This document shows, piece after piece, positions 44,111 to 56,189 of a DNA stretch of 64,000 bases. The DNA is from Lunularia cruciata (Eukaryota; Streptophyta; Marchantiopsida; Lunulariales; Lunulariaceae): the NCBI GenBank assembly GCA_948567375.1, contig OX419761.1:19072243-19136242 (forward strand), read 5' to 3'. Both the position numbers and the translations under genes were made by a program. Position 1 is the first letter of the stretch; each line of letters opens with the position of its first letter. Under the pieces are notes generated by a model that saw only the letters and a program-made list of their open reading frames with translations, searched no databases and was not told the origin of the DNA.

Positions 44111-45330
44111 TTACATTATTCTTGAGTGCATAAATTTTTCTAGATAATTTAGAGTAGAGGGCTTTGATAACTATTCCCACCTCATGTGTTTTAGGGCACC
44201 TCCAAAGTACTCTGTCTCCTCAAAATTTGAATAAAATTTTTTACTTCAATTGGTATGGATCCATCTTATGGTAAAACATGGCTTGTTGTTCCAAGTTTAA
44301 ACTTGTAGGACATTAGAGAGTACAAAGATATTGGTACTTAAGGGCATACCTTGTAGATTTTTTGGTGGAAATAAGGAAGATTTCCACATCAAGAAAATTG
44401 TCATTGAGGACCTCTCTTGATCTTTGTCTTGAGACGTGAGAAATACTCAACATTTTTGTGATGAACTCTCTTTCATATTTGCATTGTGTAGGTTAACCCT
44501 TGTAGAAGTAATATGTACCAAGCTATTCTATTAGATAAGTTTGGTTTTGTGACCAAATGTTGAAGCATTGTCTAGTTGTATTCTTCTCTTGTTGAGCCAT
44601 CATCCAATTGTATTCTCTACCTTCTTCAAAAAGTTTGTAAGTAGAGCTATCAAGACCACATAGTTGGCAATGAATCTTTAGTAATAGCCTCTATGACCTA
44701 AGAAGGCACTCAACTCCCTTAGATTTTCCAATGCTTCATGGGCTCAAATCACTTTCAATTTTTTGGTATCCACTTTGACTCCTCATCCCACCACACAATG
44801 CCCTAATAGGATGTCCTTGGTCATTGGTAAAAATCAATTTTCTAGGTGCAAAGAGAGCCTAACCAAATAGCATTGTTTGAAGGGTTTTAGGAAAAAAAAA
44901 GGTGAATCTTTTATCAATGAAAACACAAAAATCATCAATAAAATTTCTAGGAACTTCCACAAGTAGTCCTTAAAGATGGGGCTCATCATTTGTTGGAAGG
45001 TTGTGTGTGCATTGCACAGACCAAATGGCATAAGGTTATAGGCATAGGTGCCTCAATTGATGGTGAAAGTTGTCTTGTTCCTATTTTCTTCCTTGATACT
45101 TAACTAATTGTATCTTGAAAACCATTGAGCAGTTATGCATTCAAGTCCTACTACTTGGTCCAAGATAGTGCAAATGAAAGGAAAAAAGTGATGGTTTTTC
45201 TTTGTTGCAATGTTAAGCTTCTAGAAATCCTATCACACAAATTTTACTCATCTTCTTCTTTGGTACCACCACAATGGGAGATACCTATTTTCTATTGGGT
45301 ACAGGAAAAATAATCCCAGCTTGGAGGTAC
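44110..45330 (-). pseudogene. Element F reverse transcriptase and RNase H remnant
   Basis: RT from about 45330 leftwards: GIIFPVPNRK, SPIVVVPKKK, VLDQVVG, RNKTTFTI, MPFGLCNAHTTFQQMM, then FIDDFCVF with the catalytic Asp pair, the last block after a frame change near 44940. The CNAxTTFQ and FIDDF wording is typical of the Tat/Athila side of plant Ty3/gypsy, unlike the TNAPAVF and FLDD of elements A-E. RNase H is mostly unreadable; the end YFSRLKTK (about 44440) marks its junction with integrase. Confidence 0.8.
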
Positions 45331-45751
45331 GTGTCAATTTTTTAGTTCACAAGCAACAAGTACTTTGGGTTTGGACAATGATAGCAACAATTACCATTGT
45401 TGTTGCTTCATTTTCATCACTTTTATTTCTAGATCATTTAAGTGCTTGCCAAACAACCAAGGGATGCCAAGCATCTGCTTGATTTTCCAAAACACCATAT
45501 TTGAAACTCCACAAACAATAAAGCGTATGTTTTGTATTTGTTCCTACTTACAAAATGGATCTTTTCAATGATTTTCTTTTGATGATCACCATGTCTTGGC
45601 TGTCATTAGGGTTGATGATGCCCTCTACATGCCTCATTAGACTTACTCCCAAAAACATCAAATTACTGTCATGACACTTGGATGGAGTGTTACTTTTCAC
45701 ATTGCCATCAATTTTGTAGCACTTTAGGTAGTTTTTGACATCACCAATGGT

Positions 45752-45779
45752 AATTTTTGGAATGATGATTCCAAAAATT
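45752..45779. repeat. Perfect 12-bp hairpin
   Basis: AATTTTTGGAAT, loop GATG, then the exact complement. It lies 42 bp left of the larger palindrome at 45821. Confidence 0.8.
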
Positions 45780-45820
45780 ATCATCCATTGATTTTTCAAT
45801 AAACTCTTCTTCCAATAAAG

Positions 45821-45862
45821 TATCTCTCTTAGGTGTGGGGTACCCCACACCTAAGAGAGATA
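45821..45862. repeat. Perfect 42-bp palindrome
   Basis: Two 21-bp arms meet without a loop at GGTACC: TATCTCTCTTAGGTGTGGGG, T, and the exact complement. It lies inside the degenerate region between F protease and RT. Confidence 0.92.
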
Positions 45863-46074
45863 TTCTTTTTCTAGCATATTGTCATAGGTTGGGATTGCTT
45901 TGAACTGATGTCTTGAAATTTCATTTTATGTTGGTGCAAATCAACTTTCACTCGAGCACCATACAACCATGGCCAACCTCTGAGTACAAGGTAACCAGAC
46001 AAAGAATGATGAAGTCAAATTGGAAGGCTATCTTGCCAATGGTAGAGGAGATATTGATCAACATTCCCCAAGGG

Positions 46075-46266
46075 TTATTCCTTTTTTTGATTAGCAAACC
46101 AAAGTATTTGTGGGATGGGCTCAAAGGTCATAAAGCCTAGGTCGTGAGCCATCCCTTCCATCATGACATTCATGCTTGATCCCAAATCAATAAGCATCAA
46201 TAGGATTATGTAGCCCTTGACCTTTATTTCCACTTCAAGGGAGCCTAAATCCTCTAGTTCTATCAT
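46075..46266 (-). pseudogene. Element F aspartic protease
   Basis: An open 63-codon stretch with VKGYIILLMLIDLGSSMNVM followed by HDLGF. The loop DLGSS keeps the catalytic Asp. The LIDxGSSxNVM...DLGF wording is again of the Tat/Athila type. Flanking protease residues are in other frames. The region 45863-46074 and up to 46410 is the broken remainder of the protease and linker. Confidence 0.75.
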
Positions 46267-46409
46267 ATAGATAGCACAAATGTCGGATCGTTGGCTTTGT
46301 TGTACTTACTTAAGAGCTAAGGCCAATTGTTTCTTTTTCAACTTATGGTACTCCCATAGTTGTTTGAATGTTATATCCACCTTTGAAGACTAAAAATTGA
46401 CTACAATAT

Positions 46410-47341
46410 TATACTAGATTGTCCCTAACATTAAGTTTTTCCTCCATTGTTTGTTTTTGGGGTACAATTCATGGGAGAAAATTTTGGGACGCTCATGCTT
46501 TGTATTGACAAATTGTTGATAATCTTTGTATGGCAGACATTGGTATCTCAATTGGGGGTGGAGTGGTAGCAAGGAGAAAAAAATGATTGGAGGGTTGGGG
46601 TCTACAGGTACATTTAGGGACATGCTTGGTGGTGCTTCCTTGTTGTGTTTGAGGCTAATTTTTGTTGGAGGTATATTACTATCTATGGTGATTTGCTATG
46701 TCCACCAAAATTCCTTGGTAAGGAAGTTTTGCACTTCCTCTTGGATATTAAGAGGGTAGCCTGAGGTAAGCATTGTAAGTACCCTATTTTTTTCATTCTA
46801 TATGAGCACAAAGGTTTTAGTTTCTTGCACCGGATCTTTTGTCTCTTTTGGGCATCTCCAATTCTCTCTTTGTTTGATCTTAGCTAGCAACTTTACCTCT
46901 TTTTTGGATCAGATTTTCCAAGGGTGTCCTTGCCTACTAGGTTTACCTCTAGGGTTTGTCTAGTATAGGAGAGTCTTTTTCCTTAGGATCTTCAAAGATG
47001 ACATGGTGTACTTTGACATCTTTGCTTGATTTGGGTAGCACATTGTATGAGTGGCTGGGGATAATTTGCTTGTACATGCCCCTACCTTTTTCAATTTCCA
47101 CACAACAAGATGTAGGGTATGGCCTGTGGTTTAGGACAATTGAAAGCCTAGTGTCTGTAGCCCCCACCATTGTAAAACAACCATGGCATATTCCTTTGCT
47201 TTGGCAACATCATCTTTCAATGTGGCATATCAAGAGCATAATCTTTAGGTACCAAACAAGGATTTGCAAAGGTTAGGCTTTCATGCATCTTTGGAAGGGC
47301 ATTTTATATCAAAAAAACTTGATCTTCCTCCACTCTATAGT
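46410..47341 (-). pseudogene. Element F gag, part left of element G
   Basis: The open piece 47170-46949 reads SYNVLPKSSKDVKVHHVIF. Just upstream, other frames give repeated Cys-containing text (CCQSKGICHGCFTM), perhaps a decayed second knuckle. It is continuous across G with the part at 52827. I cannot give domain limits. Confidence 0.55.
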
Positions 47342-47707
47342 TGTAAAAGACCGTGACCAAGGAGAGAAATAAGAGAATGGAAGCTCACATTGGGACACTT
47401 GAATGAAGGAAAACTCCGAATGCCTAGCATGAGCTTTAGCTTTTGTATTTATAGGGATCATACAAGGCTCTTGAGAAGCTTCTCAAGAAGCTTCCTTGAG
47501 CCGCTTTCTTGGAGTGCAAGCCAAGTTAATTGAGAAGCTTCTCAAGAAGCTTCCTTCTAGAAGTTGTTTACTTGGCATGCAAGCTAAGCTAGCCGGGAAG
47601 CTTCCCAAGAAGCTTCCTAGATACTTTTAGAATATTCTAGGATAATTTGTTTTATTTGCTACTTCATTAGCCCTACTAACTTTATCGCTAAACTCTATAT
47701 TATTACA
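47342..47707 (-). repeat. 3' LTR of element G
   Basis: 366 bp, with fewer GAANNTTC blocks than the LTRs of B because one U3 unit is missing. The outer end is TGTAAAAGACC. Confidence 0.93.
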
Positions 47708-47729
47708 TATTCCTTCACCACTAGTTGGT

Positions 47730-50700
47730 GACGTCCTTGTCGCCAATGAAGCTTCAAACTCCTATGTGGCCATCTATGCATTCTAGAGGTGAGAAAGAGA
47801 GGTTCCCATATGGTATCGTGAAGGCAATACCCTTGCCAAAGGACCTTGTACTTTGTATGTTGTTGGCATCTTTGTTGAATGTGATGACGTGCAAGGATAC
47901 GATCAACTTTGTAATCCTTATGATCATTGATAGGGATGGGAGGAGGAGGAGGTTGGACACGAGAGGAAAAAGAAGATGGGTTAGAAACAAAGGGTTTCAA
48001 CTTGGAAATATGAAAGACAAGGTAGATGCATATATGACAAGGTAAGGCAAGTCAATAATCAATAAGAGAGATGATTTGGGTTACCTCAAAGGGTCCTATC
48101 CAATTAGGGGAAAGTTTACAAACTTGGGTATCAAGTGGGAGGGGTATGTTACTAGAGAATAGCATGACTTTATCACCAACTTCAAAGGTAAGATCATGAC
48201 AATGGTGGTTTGTATATTATTTTTGACAATTCTAAGCAATAAGAGGTGAGATTTGGCTTGTTGGAGAGATTGGGATATGGTGGTCAGGAAGGTGGAAGTA
48301 TGAGGGACCTTAGATGGAAGAGGAGTAAGAAGAGAATCTAGAACAAGCAAATATTGGCCAAAATTGAGAAAGAAGGGAGAAAATCTGGTGCTTGCCTATT
48401 TGGAATTATTGTAGGCAAATCCTATAGTTGCAAGACATTCATCCCAATAGGTATGGTGTACATTAATGAAAACATGTAGCATATCTTCCAAGGTATGATT
48501 TGCATGTTCAGTTTGTCCATCAGTTTGAGGATGATAGGCCGTGGACAAAGCAAGCTTGGTGCCGAGTATTTGGAAGACTGCTTGCCAAAACTCCCCGCTG
48601 AATCAAGGACCACGGTCGGAGATGAGTACATATGGCATCCCATGATGCTTGAAGATATTGTCAAAGTAGATTTGCACTAAGGTTGGAGCATCCACGGTAT
48701 CAAAGGTTGGTGCCAAGTGGATTTGCTTACTAAGCTTATCCACAAACACCAAAATTTACGTGTGTCCTTGCTTTGTCTTGGGCAAGGATATGATGAGATC
48801 CAAGCTCACTTGTTCCCATCAAGTGGATGGAATGGAGAGTGGTTGAAGGAGTCTACTCAACTTTTGGTTGTTGGCCTCGTTGCATTGGCAGCTCTCATAT
48901 AATTGGACAAACTCTCAAACATCTTGTGTCATGTTGGGCCACCACCATTGGCATTAGAGGGTGCCCAAGGTCTTATCCACACCCATGTGCCCAACTATTG
49001 GTAAATCATGGGCTTCTTGAAGGCATACAAGTTGGAGATCACCTTTGGCTGGAACATAGATCCGGTCCTCATGGAATAGAAGGCCTTCCTTGAAGGAGAA
49101 GGTGTTGTACTCCTTGTCGCATGTTATAAGATGACCATGTACCATTTGGAAGAAGGGATCTTTTGTAGCATTGACCAAAACTTGTTTTGGACCTTGGAGT
49201 CAATTGACACCATCATAATTGCTACCATGATAAGAGAAAGAGACTTCAAATCAGGTCATCGTGATAGAGCATCAAGGATGACATGGAATTGACCTGGTTT
49301 GTACTCAAGTTTGATGTCAAAAAATTGGAGTTGTTACTCCCATAGATGATGTCGACTCTTCATGTGTTCCACATGTAAGGTCTGCAATAATGGTTTATGA
49401 TCAGTTTGCATGATCACTTGTTTCCCCAAGAGATATTGCTTCCAAACCTTGGTGGCATATACCATTGCAAGTTGTTCTTGGTCTTGAGAAAAGTAATTTC
49501 TTTCAGCCGTATTTAGTTGGCAAGACACAAAGGCAATAGGATGTAGTCCACATGGGAATTGTTGTTGCAACACGGCTCCAATTGCAAAGTTAGGAGCATC
49601 AAAATCAACCACCCAGGGTAGTTGAGGATCATATGGTTGAAGGATGGGTCTTGAAGACACCATATGTTTCATCTTCTGGGATGCTTCTTTGTGCTTGGTG
49701 GTCTATTGGAAGCTCAAATTCTTCCCCAAGAGGTCAGTCAATGGTGCAACCACATGCATAAAAATGAATGAACCATAAACTGGTCAATCCATTAAATGCT
49801 CATACTTCTATAGCATCCTTTGGAGTAGGCCAATTAGTAATGGCCTTGATTTTCTCCTCTTCCATCTTGATCTCCTCTGATGAGATCTTGTGACCCAAAA
49901 AGGTAACTTCCTTTTGCCAAAAGGTACACTTTGACTTCTTGCAATAAAATTTCCATTTTTGTAGTCGTCTTAGGACTTCTTGTATGTGATTCACGTGTTC
50001 TGCCTCTGTCTTGCTATAGATTAAGATATCATCCAAGAACACCACCATGTACCAATCCAATAGTCCATCTTACACCCAATGCATCTGATGCATGAAGACT
50101 GCTTGGCTACTTTCTCAACAAACTTCCCATCTTAGGACTGACTATTCTTAGGTGTCTTACTCAGAGGTGCCAGACAACCTAATTGGAAATTCCTACCTTG
50201 GTGTTGTACTTAAATTTGTTGTCAATTCCAATCAAATTGAACCTTATGATGTTCAAGCCAAGGTAGTCCTAGAATGACATCATAGTGTAGAGGTGCCACT
50301 ACAATCCTCATACACTCCAAATACTCCTTCCCAATCTTAAAAGTAACAAGATGCAAGGTACAGAATGCAAAACCTTTTCTACCATCCGCCATCATTAATC
50401 TACTTCCAATCACTAACTTGATAGGAATATCCAATTCCTTTGCTACTTGCATAAACATGCAATTCTTTGAACTTCCAAAATCAACCAAAATCCTACAACC
50501 CTAATTAGATATCGTATCTTGCAAGTGAAGCAAACTAGCATAGGTTAAGCCTTCAATCCCATTGGAACTAATCAAGCTCTTAGTAGGCGGCTCAAAATCT
50601 CTTATTGGGATTCCTTGTGTCCTTGATCATTTTGTTCCACAAACTCCATCTAGGGTAATGTCCACTCAAGAATGTGCAAGGTCGCCCATTCTTGAGTGTA

Positions 50701-50870
50701 CATTCAACTATGCAATATCCAACTTGGTGACAATAAAAACAACCTCCATTTTATCATAATATTTCTCTATCCGCTATACCAAGTGGTCTTTGTTGGATAG
50801 AATCAATCTCCATTGGTACCAATTCCTCCACCCATACATAATGTACTAGTAAGCTTTGTGTAGGTCAATG
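47730..50870 (-). pseudogene. Element G Gag knuckle and pol
   Basis: Read leftwards. Zinc knuckle near 50740 (CFYCHQVGYC). Protease 50488-50222 (MVDFGSSKNC, ILGLPWLEHH). Deletion joint near 50110. RT end 50060-49800 ([11 protein letters not shown]). RNase H 49672-49334 (DFDAPNFAIGAVLQQ, QTDHKPLL). Integrase 49178-48350, from LQEAHDLPIVGHMGVDKTLG through a broken core. The GPY/F part and chromodomain are at 48060-47730 (DYKVDRILARHHI, YKVLWQGY). Several stops and indels. Confidence 0.88.
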
Positions 50871-50878
50871 TAATACCA

Positions 50879-51608
50879 AGGGTTAGCCATATGATCTAGA
50901 TGTGAAATTCGGTTTGGTAACATCTGGAATGATGTTATACATGATGGTCAAAATAGATCAGATAGAAGTATCACCAAAAGAGTACTTCTACTATTAGGGC
51001 AAAAACCGAAATAGACTTGAGAACCTTAGAACCAATAGCTAGACACATGATTTAAAGGTGAGAATTGGTTTGGTAACATCTGGAAGGATGTTACACATGA
51101 TGGACTAAACAGATCAGAAAGAGGTATCACCAAAAGGGGACTTCTACTAATAGAGTAGGAACCAAAATATGCTTGAAATCTTTGAAGGCAATTTTGGAGG
51201 CCTAAACGGATGAATTAGGCCTCAAAAATGTGCAAATTCCCCCCCCCAACAGAGGAAAGGATGGCCTCCCCTCCCCCCTGCTTTGTCTCGTCGAGAGCTT
51301 TCCAACGGTACCTTACTCACGTGATTCTGAGATTCCTATAGGAAGATTCCCTAAAAGATTCCCTCCGGTCAAAGCTTGTTTGACCAACAAGATAGGACCT
51401 AGACCAGACAGGTCACCCATCCAAGTAAGTAATCCAAGGGTGGAGCTTGCTGACATGTCACCTATCTGTGTCCCTAATCCTATGGTGGAGCTTCCTTGGA
51501 GGAGATCCTCTTTGTCTATATAATAAACAGAAGGTGCTCCGTTGGGGCATCGAATGTTTGAGAGTGAAATGTGTGTTTTCTCTCTTCTCTTTTCCTCGGA
51601 GTATTACA
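50879..51608 (+). mobile_element. Solo LTR of the element E family in element G
   Basis: 730 bp, TGTAATACC to GGAGTATTACA, with perfect target duplication GTCAA (50874-50878 and 51609-51613). It is nearly full length compared with the LTRs of E and is inserted in the gag of G. Confidence 0.96.
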
Positions 51609-52440
51609 GTCAAGCTCAAGACCAAGTTCTTGCAACCAAGGAATCAAAGCGCTCAGCCAATTGCATGGCTTCTTCTACATTTTGTGGTTCCTGCATGGTC
51701 ACCTCCAATTTGGTTTGTGCCTTCAATCCTTGCACAAATCAATCTAGAACTTCACCTTCTTAAATATCTAGAATTTGCATGATGATGTTTTGAAGTTATG
51801 TGATGTAGCTCCTTATAGAGCCAATTTGCTTCAACTCCACCAATTTATCTTGTGTAGCTCAAGTGACATTTATAGTTTGAAATCAACTGAGTATTGCATC
51901 CTTGAATTCTGCCCATGTCAAAATTGGTGTAATAATCTGTCATTCAGCTTATTCCACTCGAAATTGCCACCAAAGTTTTGCCACACCATCCAATTGGCTA
52001 GAAGCTAAGAGAATTTGTTTCCATTCATCTTGAAGGTTGGTGGTTTCAAAGCAATGTTCATAGTCAAACAAAAAATTCTCCATTGTTCTTGGAAGATTCT
52101 TGCCTTCAGACATCTTGGGTTTTGGAAATCAAATATGATCTTCTCCATCTCAAACTAGTGCTCTCTCTATATGTTCTTGTTGTTATTGCCCTCATTCATC
52201 CAACAATTGAGTAAGGTGCTCGATTTATTGTTGCATTGTAATGATAACGTCTAGTATTGCTGCCATAGCTACTACTCTATCCCACTACTCTCAATTTATC
52301 TAATTGATTAACACATAGATGCAGCACGTCCACCGGTCCCCATAAGTTACAACTGGAAGTATCAAGGGTTCCTCGGACAAGGTGATCATGAAAATCCCAA
52401 TGTTTGGTGGAAGTGGATTTGGTGGTCCATAAATTCCATC
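51609..52440 (-). pseudogene. Element G gag and leader frame
   Basis: The minus strand holds the gag start near 52265 (MAAILDVI), the Gag core with FDYEHCFE and AKLWWQFRVE (near 51970), and QEGEVLD near 51760, cut at the solo LTR. The leader frame lies at about 52440-52300 with a deletion in its middle (MDGIYGPPNPLPPN joined to EEPLILPVVTYG). Stops are frequent. Confidence 0.82.
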
Positions 52441-52465
52441 CATCCCATTCCTGCTTTGATACCAA

Positions 52466-52821
52466 TGTAAAGACCGTGATTGAGGAGAGAAATAGGAGAA
52501 TGGAAGCTCACATTGGGACACTTGAATGAGGGAATGCCTAGCATGAGCTTTGGCTCTTGTATTTATCGGGATCATACAAGGCTCTTAAGAAGCTTCTCAC
52601 AAAGTTTCCTTGAGCCACTTTCTTGGAGTGCAGGCCATGTTAATTGGGAAGCTTCTCAAGAAGCTTTATTCTAAAATTTGCTTACTTGGCGTGCAAGCTA
52701 AGCTAGCTAGGAAGCTTCCCAAGAAGCTTCCTAGATACTTTTGGAATATTCTAGGCTAATTTGTCTTATTTGCTACTTTGTTAGCCCTACTAACTTTGTC
52801 GCTAAACTTCATATTGTTACA
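52466..52821 (-). repeat. 5' LTR of element G
   Basis: 356 bp. The outer end ATATTGTTACA is followed directly by the duplication ATAGT. Confidence 0.93.
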
Positions 52822-52826
52822 ATAGT

Positions 52827-54265
52827 AAGCTTTCTCTTCCCACATTGGCACCCACTCTAATTGGTGTACTAAAGAGGAAGAGCAATTACTCATGCACTTT
52901 ATGTGTCCAATCTTCTCACATATACATGATATTACACCATGTACACCACATATACCTTGTAATCTTCCTATGTAATCTTCACACATGCCCCAAATATTAG
53001 GTTGGGCATACAAGGGTACTTTAGGTCTTTCTCATCTCCCAACCAATTGGACTTGAAGTCCAAGAACTCCTTGATAAGTTCCTCCAACTTAGTTCCCAAT
53101 TGTGCAAATGCCTTAAAAGCGGTTCCTCTTGATTTTCACTCCCTGGTCCTTCTTGTCATTTGAGGACAACAATTCTTATGAAGAAGTTACACTAGATATG
53201 TTTAATGAGGATGACTTTACCCTTTTTTATCCATTCTTTACTTTCTTTGAACCATGCCCACAAGTTGTTTTCTTAGGCGGATGTAGATAGGCAGATTTGT
53301 ACAACTTGCTAGACTTTAGTACATTTGCTAATGTATTGTGGTCCCATTCTTTGGCAAAAATCTAAACGTCTAAGGGAAAGCCACCAAGGAACCAAGCAAC
53401 TACTTGCACATTTGAGTAGCCTAAAGTGGCACCTCTATTTGGTACTCAACTTAATAGACTCTAGAACTTCTTGTGTAGTGCTTCAACTTCTCCTTATGCT
53501 TTTGTTTGAAATTGTTAAGTGTTGTAAACACATTGGCTTCATAATCCAATTTTCAAAAACAATTTAAGAACTAGACTCAAAGTGTTGGCAATCTACAACA
53601 TTAATGGGGTCTTGGCTTATATGAGTATACAAATTTGAGCTTTCTTCCTAAGTAGACTCAAGAATTCCCAAATTTGGTTAGTGTTAGCATCCTCCCAATT
53701 TGCAATTGAGATGGCTTTGAACTCCCATAAAAAGACTATCAAGGTTGTCTTTACTTTCCATGAGTGGTGAGGGAAAACTATGAAGACATATAGCCTTTAG
53801 TATGGGGTAACCTAATCGATCATTTGTCAATTTGGAAGAGTTTTCTAGATCAATGCCATTAGAGACTTTACTTTCTCCTTCTTTAGATACATATTCCAAT
53901 TTTTCAATGAGAAACTCCATAGAGGGTTCAAGGAAAGTTGCTTGAAAGAGCTCCTCTTGTGGATCTTAGTGTACTTGAGGGCCGCTCATACAAGGAAATT
54001 GTGCAATAATTAGCTTAGAACTATCACAGAGTACTAGGCAATCAATGCTCTTAAGCCCCAATTCCCCTTTGTTTTGGGACAAGCGCCATGTGACAAGATC
54101 AATCTTCCTCTCAAGAATGTTTGACCCATCTTGAGTTTTTCTTGATGATGCAAAATGTTCTAAGTTCTCTTCTCTTTGATGTCTCAACAAAAACCTATGT
54201 TCACAAGAAATATTATGTGGCACTTGGTTCCTTGGGGTCACTATGATGAAAATGCATGGGCTCAT
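52827..54265 (-). pseudogene. Element F gag, part right of element G
   Basis: Open pieces on the minus strand are 54265-53966 (ILERKIDLVTWRLSQNKGE), 53920-53684 (MEFLIEKLEYVSKEGES, LMESKDNLDSLFMGVQSHLN) and 53013-52827. The last has a knuckle-like CICEKIGHIKCMSNC (C-x-C spacing shortened from C-x2-C). Position after the 5' LTR and before the protease supports gag. Sequence support is weak outside the knuckle. Confidence 0.55.
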
Positions 54266-54375
54266 ATTATCTTATTTCTAGCAACTCCAAGGAGTGTATC
54301 CTTGGCAGCAGTGCAAAAAGTATGGTGACTCAATATCAATGTACTTGTGGTATAATAGGTAAGAATGGGTTGTTC

Positions 54376-55084
54376 TGTAACACCCATTTGTGCATGTGTG
54401 TGGTATTGTGATATTTAGCTTGGTATTACAAGTACTTAAGAGATATTATTTATATAGAGATAAAGGATGGTTCTATATTAGTCATGGTTAGCTAAATTTA
54501 GTCATAGTTAAGATAGAGTGGACCTTACTTTAGAGGAAGTAGAAAAGATGAGCACCACTATTTTGGATTTTAGTGTGTTGACTTGGTATTATTCCTAGGT
54601 GTTTGGCTTTGAGGAAAGAGTTGAGAACTCTTGGGCCCGCAAACCTTTTTGTTTTGGACTCTTCTTTAGTCCAAGGATAGCCCATGTGAAGGAATCCTTG
54701 ACTTAGTGGTTGGGTCAAGATAAGACCACATGCTTAGGGGAATATGCCCATGTGAATGGATATTCCTTTCTACTTTTTGACTTTACTTGACTTTTAGTCT
54801 AGTAACTTGAGTTACTATGGTAATTAGTAACTTTGGTATGTAACTATTTCACAAGTATATAAACAAGGGGTGAGGAGGTACTCATCATCCTTTCATTTGC
54901 AACTATCTCTCTCTCATTGAGTTCTCTAGTGAGCAATGTTTTGAGTCTTGGAGTGTTAGCCTTGGAGGAGTATGATGGAGTTGGGGTTCCTTGCCTTCTT
55001 AGTCCATGGTGCGCTACCATAATAGCCATCAGAGGTTCATCTTGAGTGAGAGACAGGCCGGCTCACAGTTCCCTCAAGGATACA
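54376..55084 (+). mobile_element. Solo LTR of a third family
   Basis: About 709 bp starting TGTAACACCC and ending GGATACA, with TATATAAA at 54856-54863 and a CTCTCTCTC-rich leader after it. Flanks TGTTC (54371-54375) and TGTTG (55085-55089) match at four of five bases. No internal region is attached. No other copy lies in this window, so the ends are less sure than for the E-family solo LTRs. Confidence 0.6.
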
Positions 55085-56189
55085 TGTTGGAATTGACTAA
55101 AGATGAGACAAATGAGGTCACTATGATGAACCCCTTTGAATGATGTTGCCCAAAAGAGGGTAATGTCACCAAAACTAGGGACACTACAAAACTTTAAGTG
55201 ATCTATTCTCTTATGTATTGAAGGTCAAATCCAAAGGATTCCTTAAAAAAAGGAGGGATTTCATTTGTAACAAAGGTCACTTTGTTTAGAAAACTATAAT
55301 TTCCATTTTCATCCATCCAAGCCTCAGACTACCATAGTGTGGTTTGTAGGAGCCATGATTTGTATGTGAATCTTGCCACATGCTATATGAGATGTATTTG
55401 CTACAACATTTCACAAATGGTGTCCAATGGCTTCACAAACCAAACCAAAGTAAGAGATTCCAAAAGTTTTATCACCTTGAAGGCTATAATAGTAACACAA
55501 TGGTCTACCTTTCCTAGAATGCTCAATGTTAAGGGATTTTGAAACAAAAATACTCAATCATACAAAGCGGTATTACTTGACAAGACAACAAGCTTGCAAA
55601 GGCCTATTCTTGTATCATTCTTGACTTTGTAGAGCTCCTAAAGTGATACACTCTAGTTCCACATAAATGCAACCCTAAACTACAAGACTTTGGCTTGAAC
55701 CTCAAGAGTCATCACTCTTACATTTATTGAGCATGCTACCATTCATTTAGAGTGCAAACTAATACGCATACATCAACTTGTGAGTCTTGATAATATAAAA
55801 TTTTTATTTACTACAAAAGAAGGATCCATCAAACATCAAGCCTAAGCCTTTTATACATTTCCTACTTGGCCTTAAAAAAATCCAACGGCTACAATGGATA
55901 AAAATTTCCTAAATACTTCTAAGCTACTCAATGTTGATCATATCCTATCTTCTAAACCCTAAATGTTAGGTAGCCAAGGACTATAATCACCTTAGCCTAT
56001 GGTTGTCTACTTCTAATGGACTAATACTAATTTTCATATTAATCTAAGTATTTATGTTCAAAGTATGTACATCCACAAACTTCCTAAGTCTATGAAAAAA
56101 AAAGCACAAACAATATATGCAAAACAAAACTCCATTAATAGGAAAAAAAAACAAAACTATTGTTACTATAAGACTACTCTAATTGCTAT

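Larger units (their letters stand above)
47342..52821 (-). mobile_element. Element G: chromovirus of the A-D family inside F gag
   Basis: A 5,480-bp minus-strand element with perfect target duplication ATAGT (47337-47341 and 52822-52826). LTRs are 47342-47707 (366 bp) and 52466-52821 (356 bp); the primer site is 52453-52464 (one mismatch). It lost about 0.7 kb from the protease-RT linker to mid RT (junction near 50110) and carries a solo E-family LTR at 50879-51608. Confidence 0.95.

Noticed and set aside
54236..55130. 15-bp direct repeat GGTCACTATGATGAA at 54236 and 55116
   Set aside because: It lies 126 and 31 bp outside the solo LTR ends, so it cannot be its target duplication; probably chance or an older event.
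55245..55270. Plus-strand purine run followed by TGTAAC as the 3' LTR start of a plus-strand element
   Set aside because: The matching place in the other flank (32580-32600) has no comparable purine run, and the gag-pol order between the flanks is on the minus strand.
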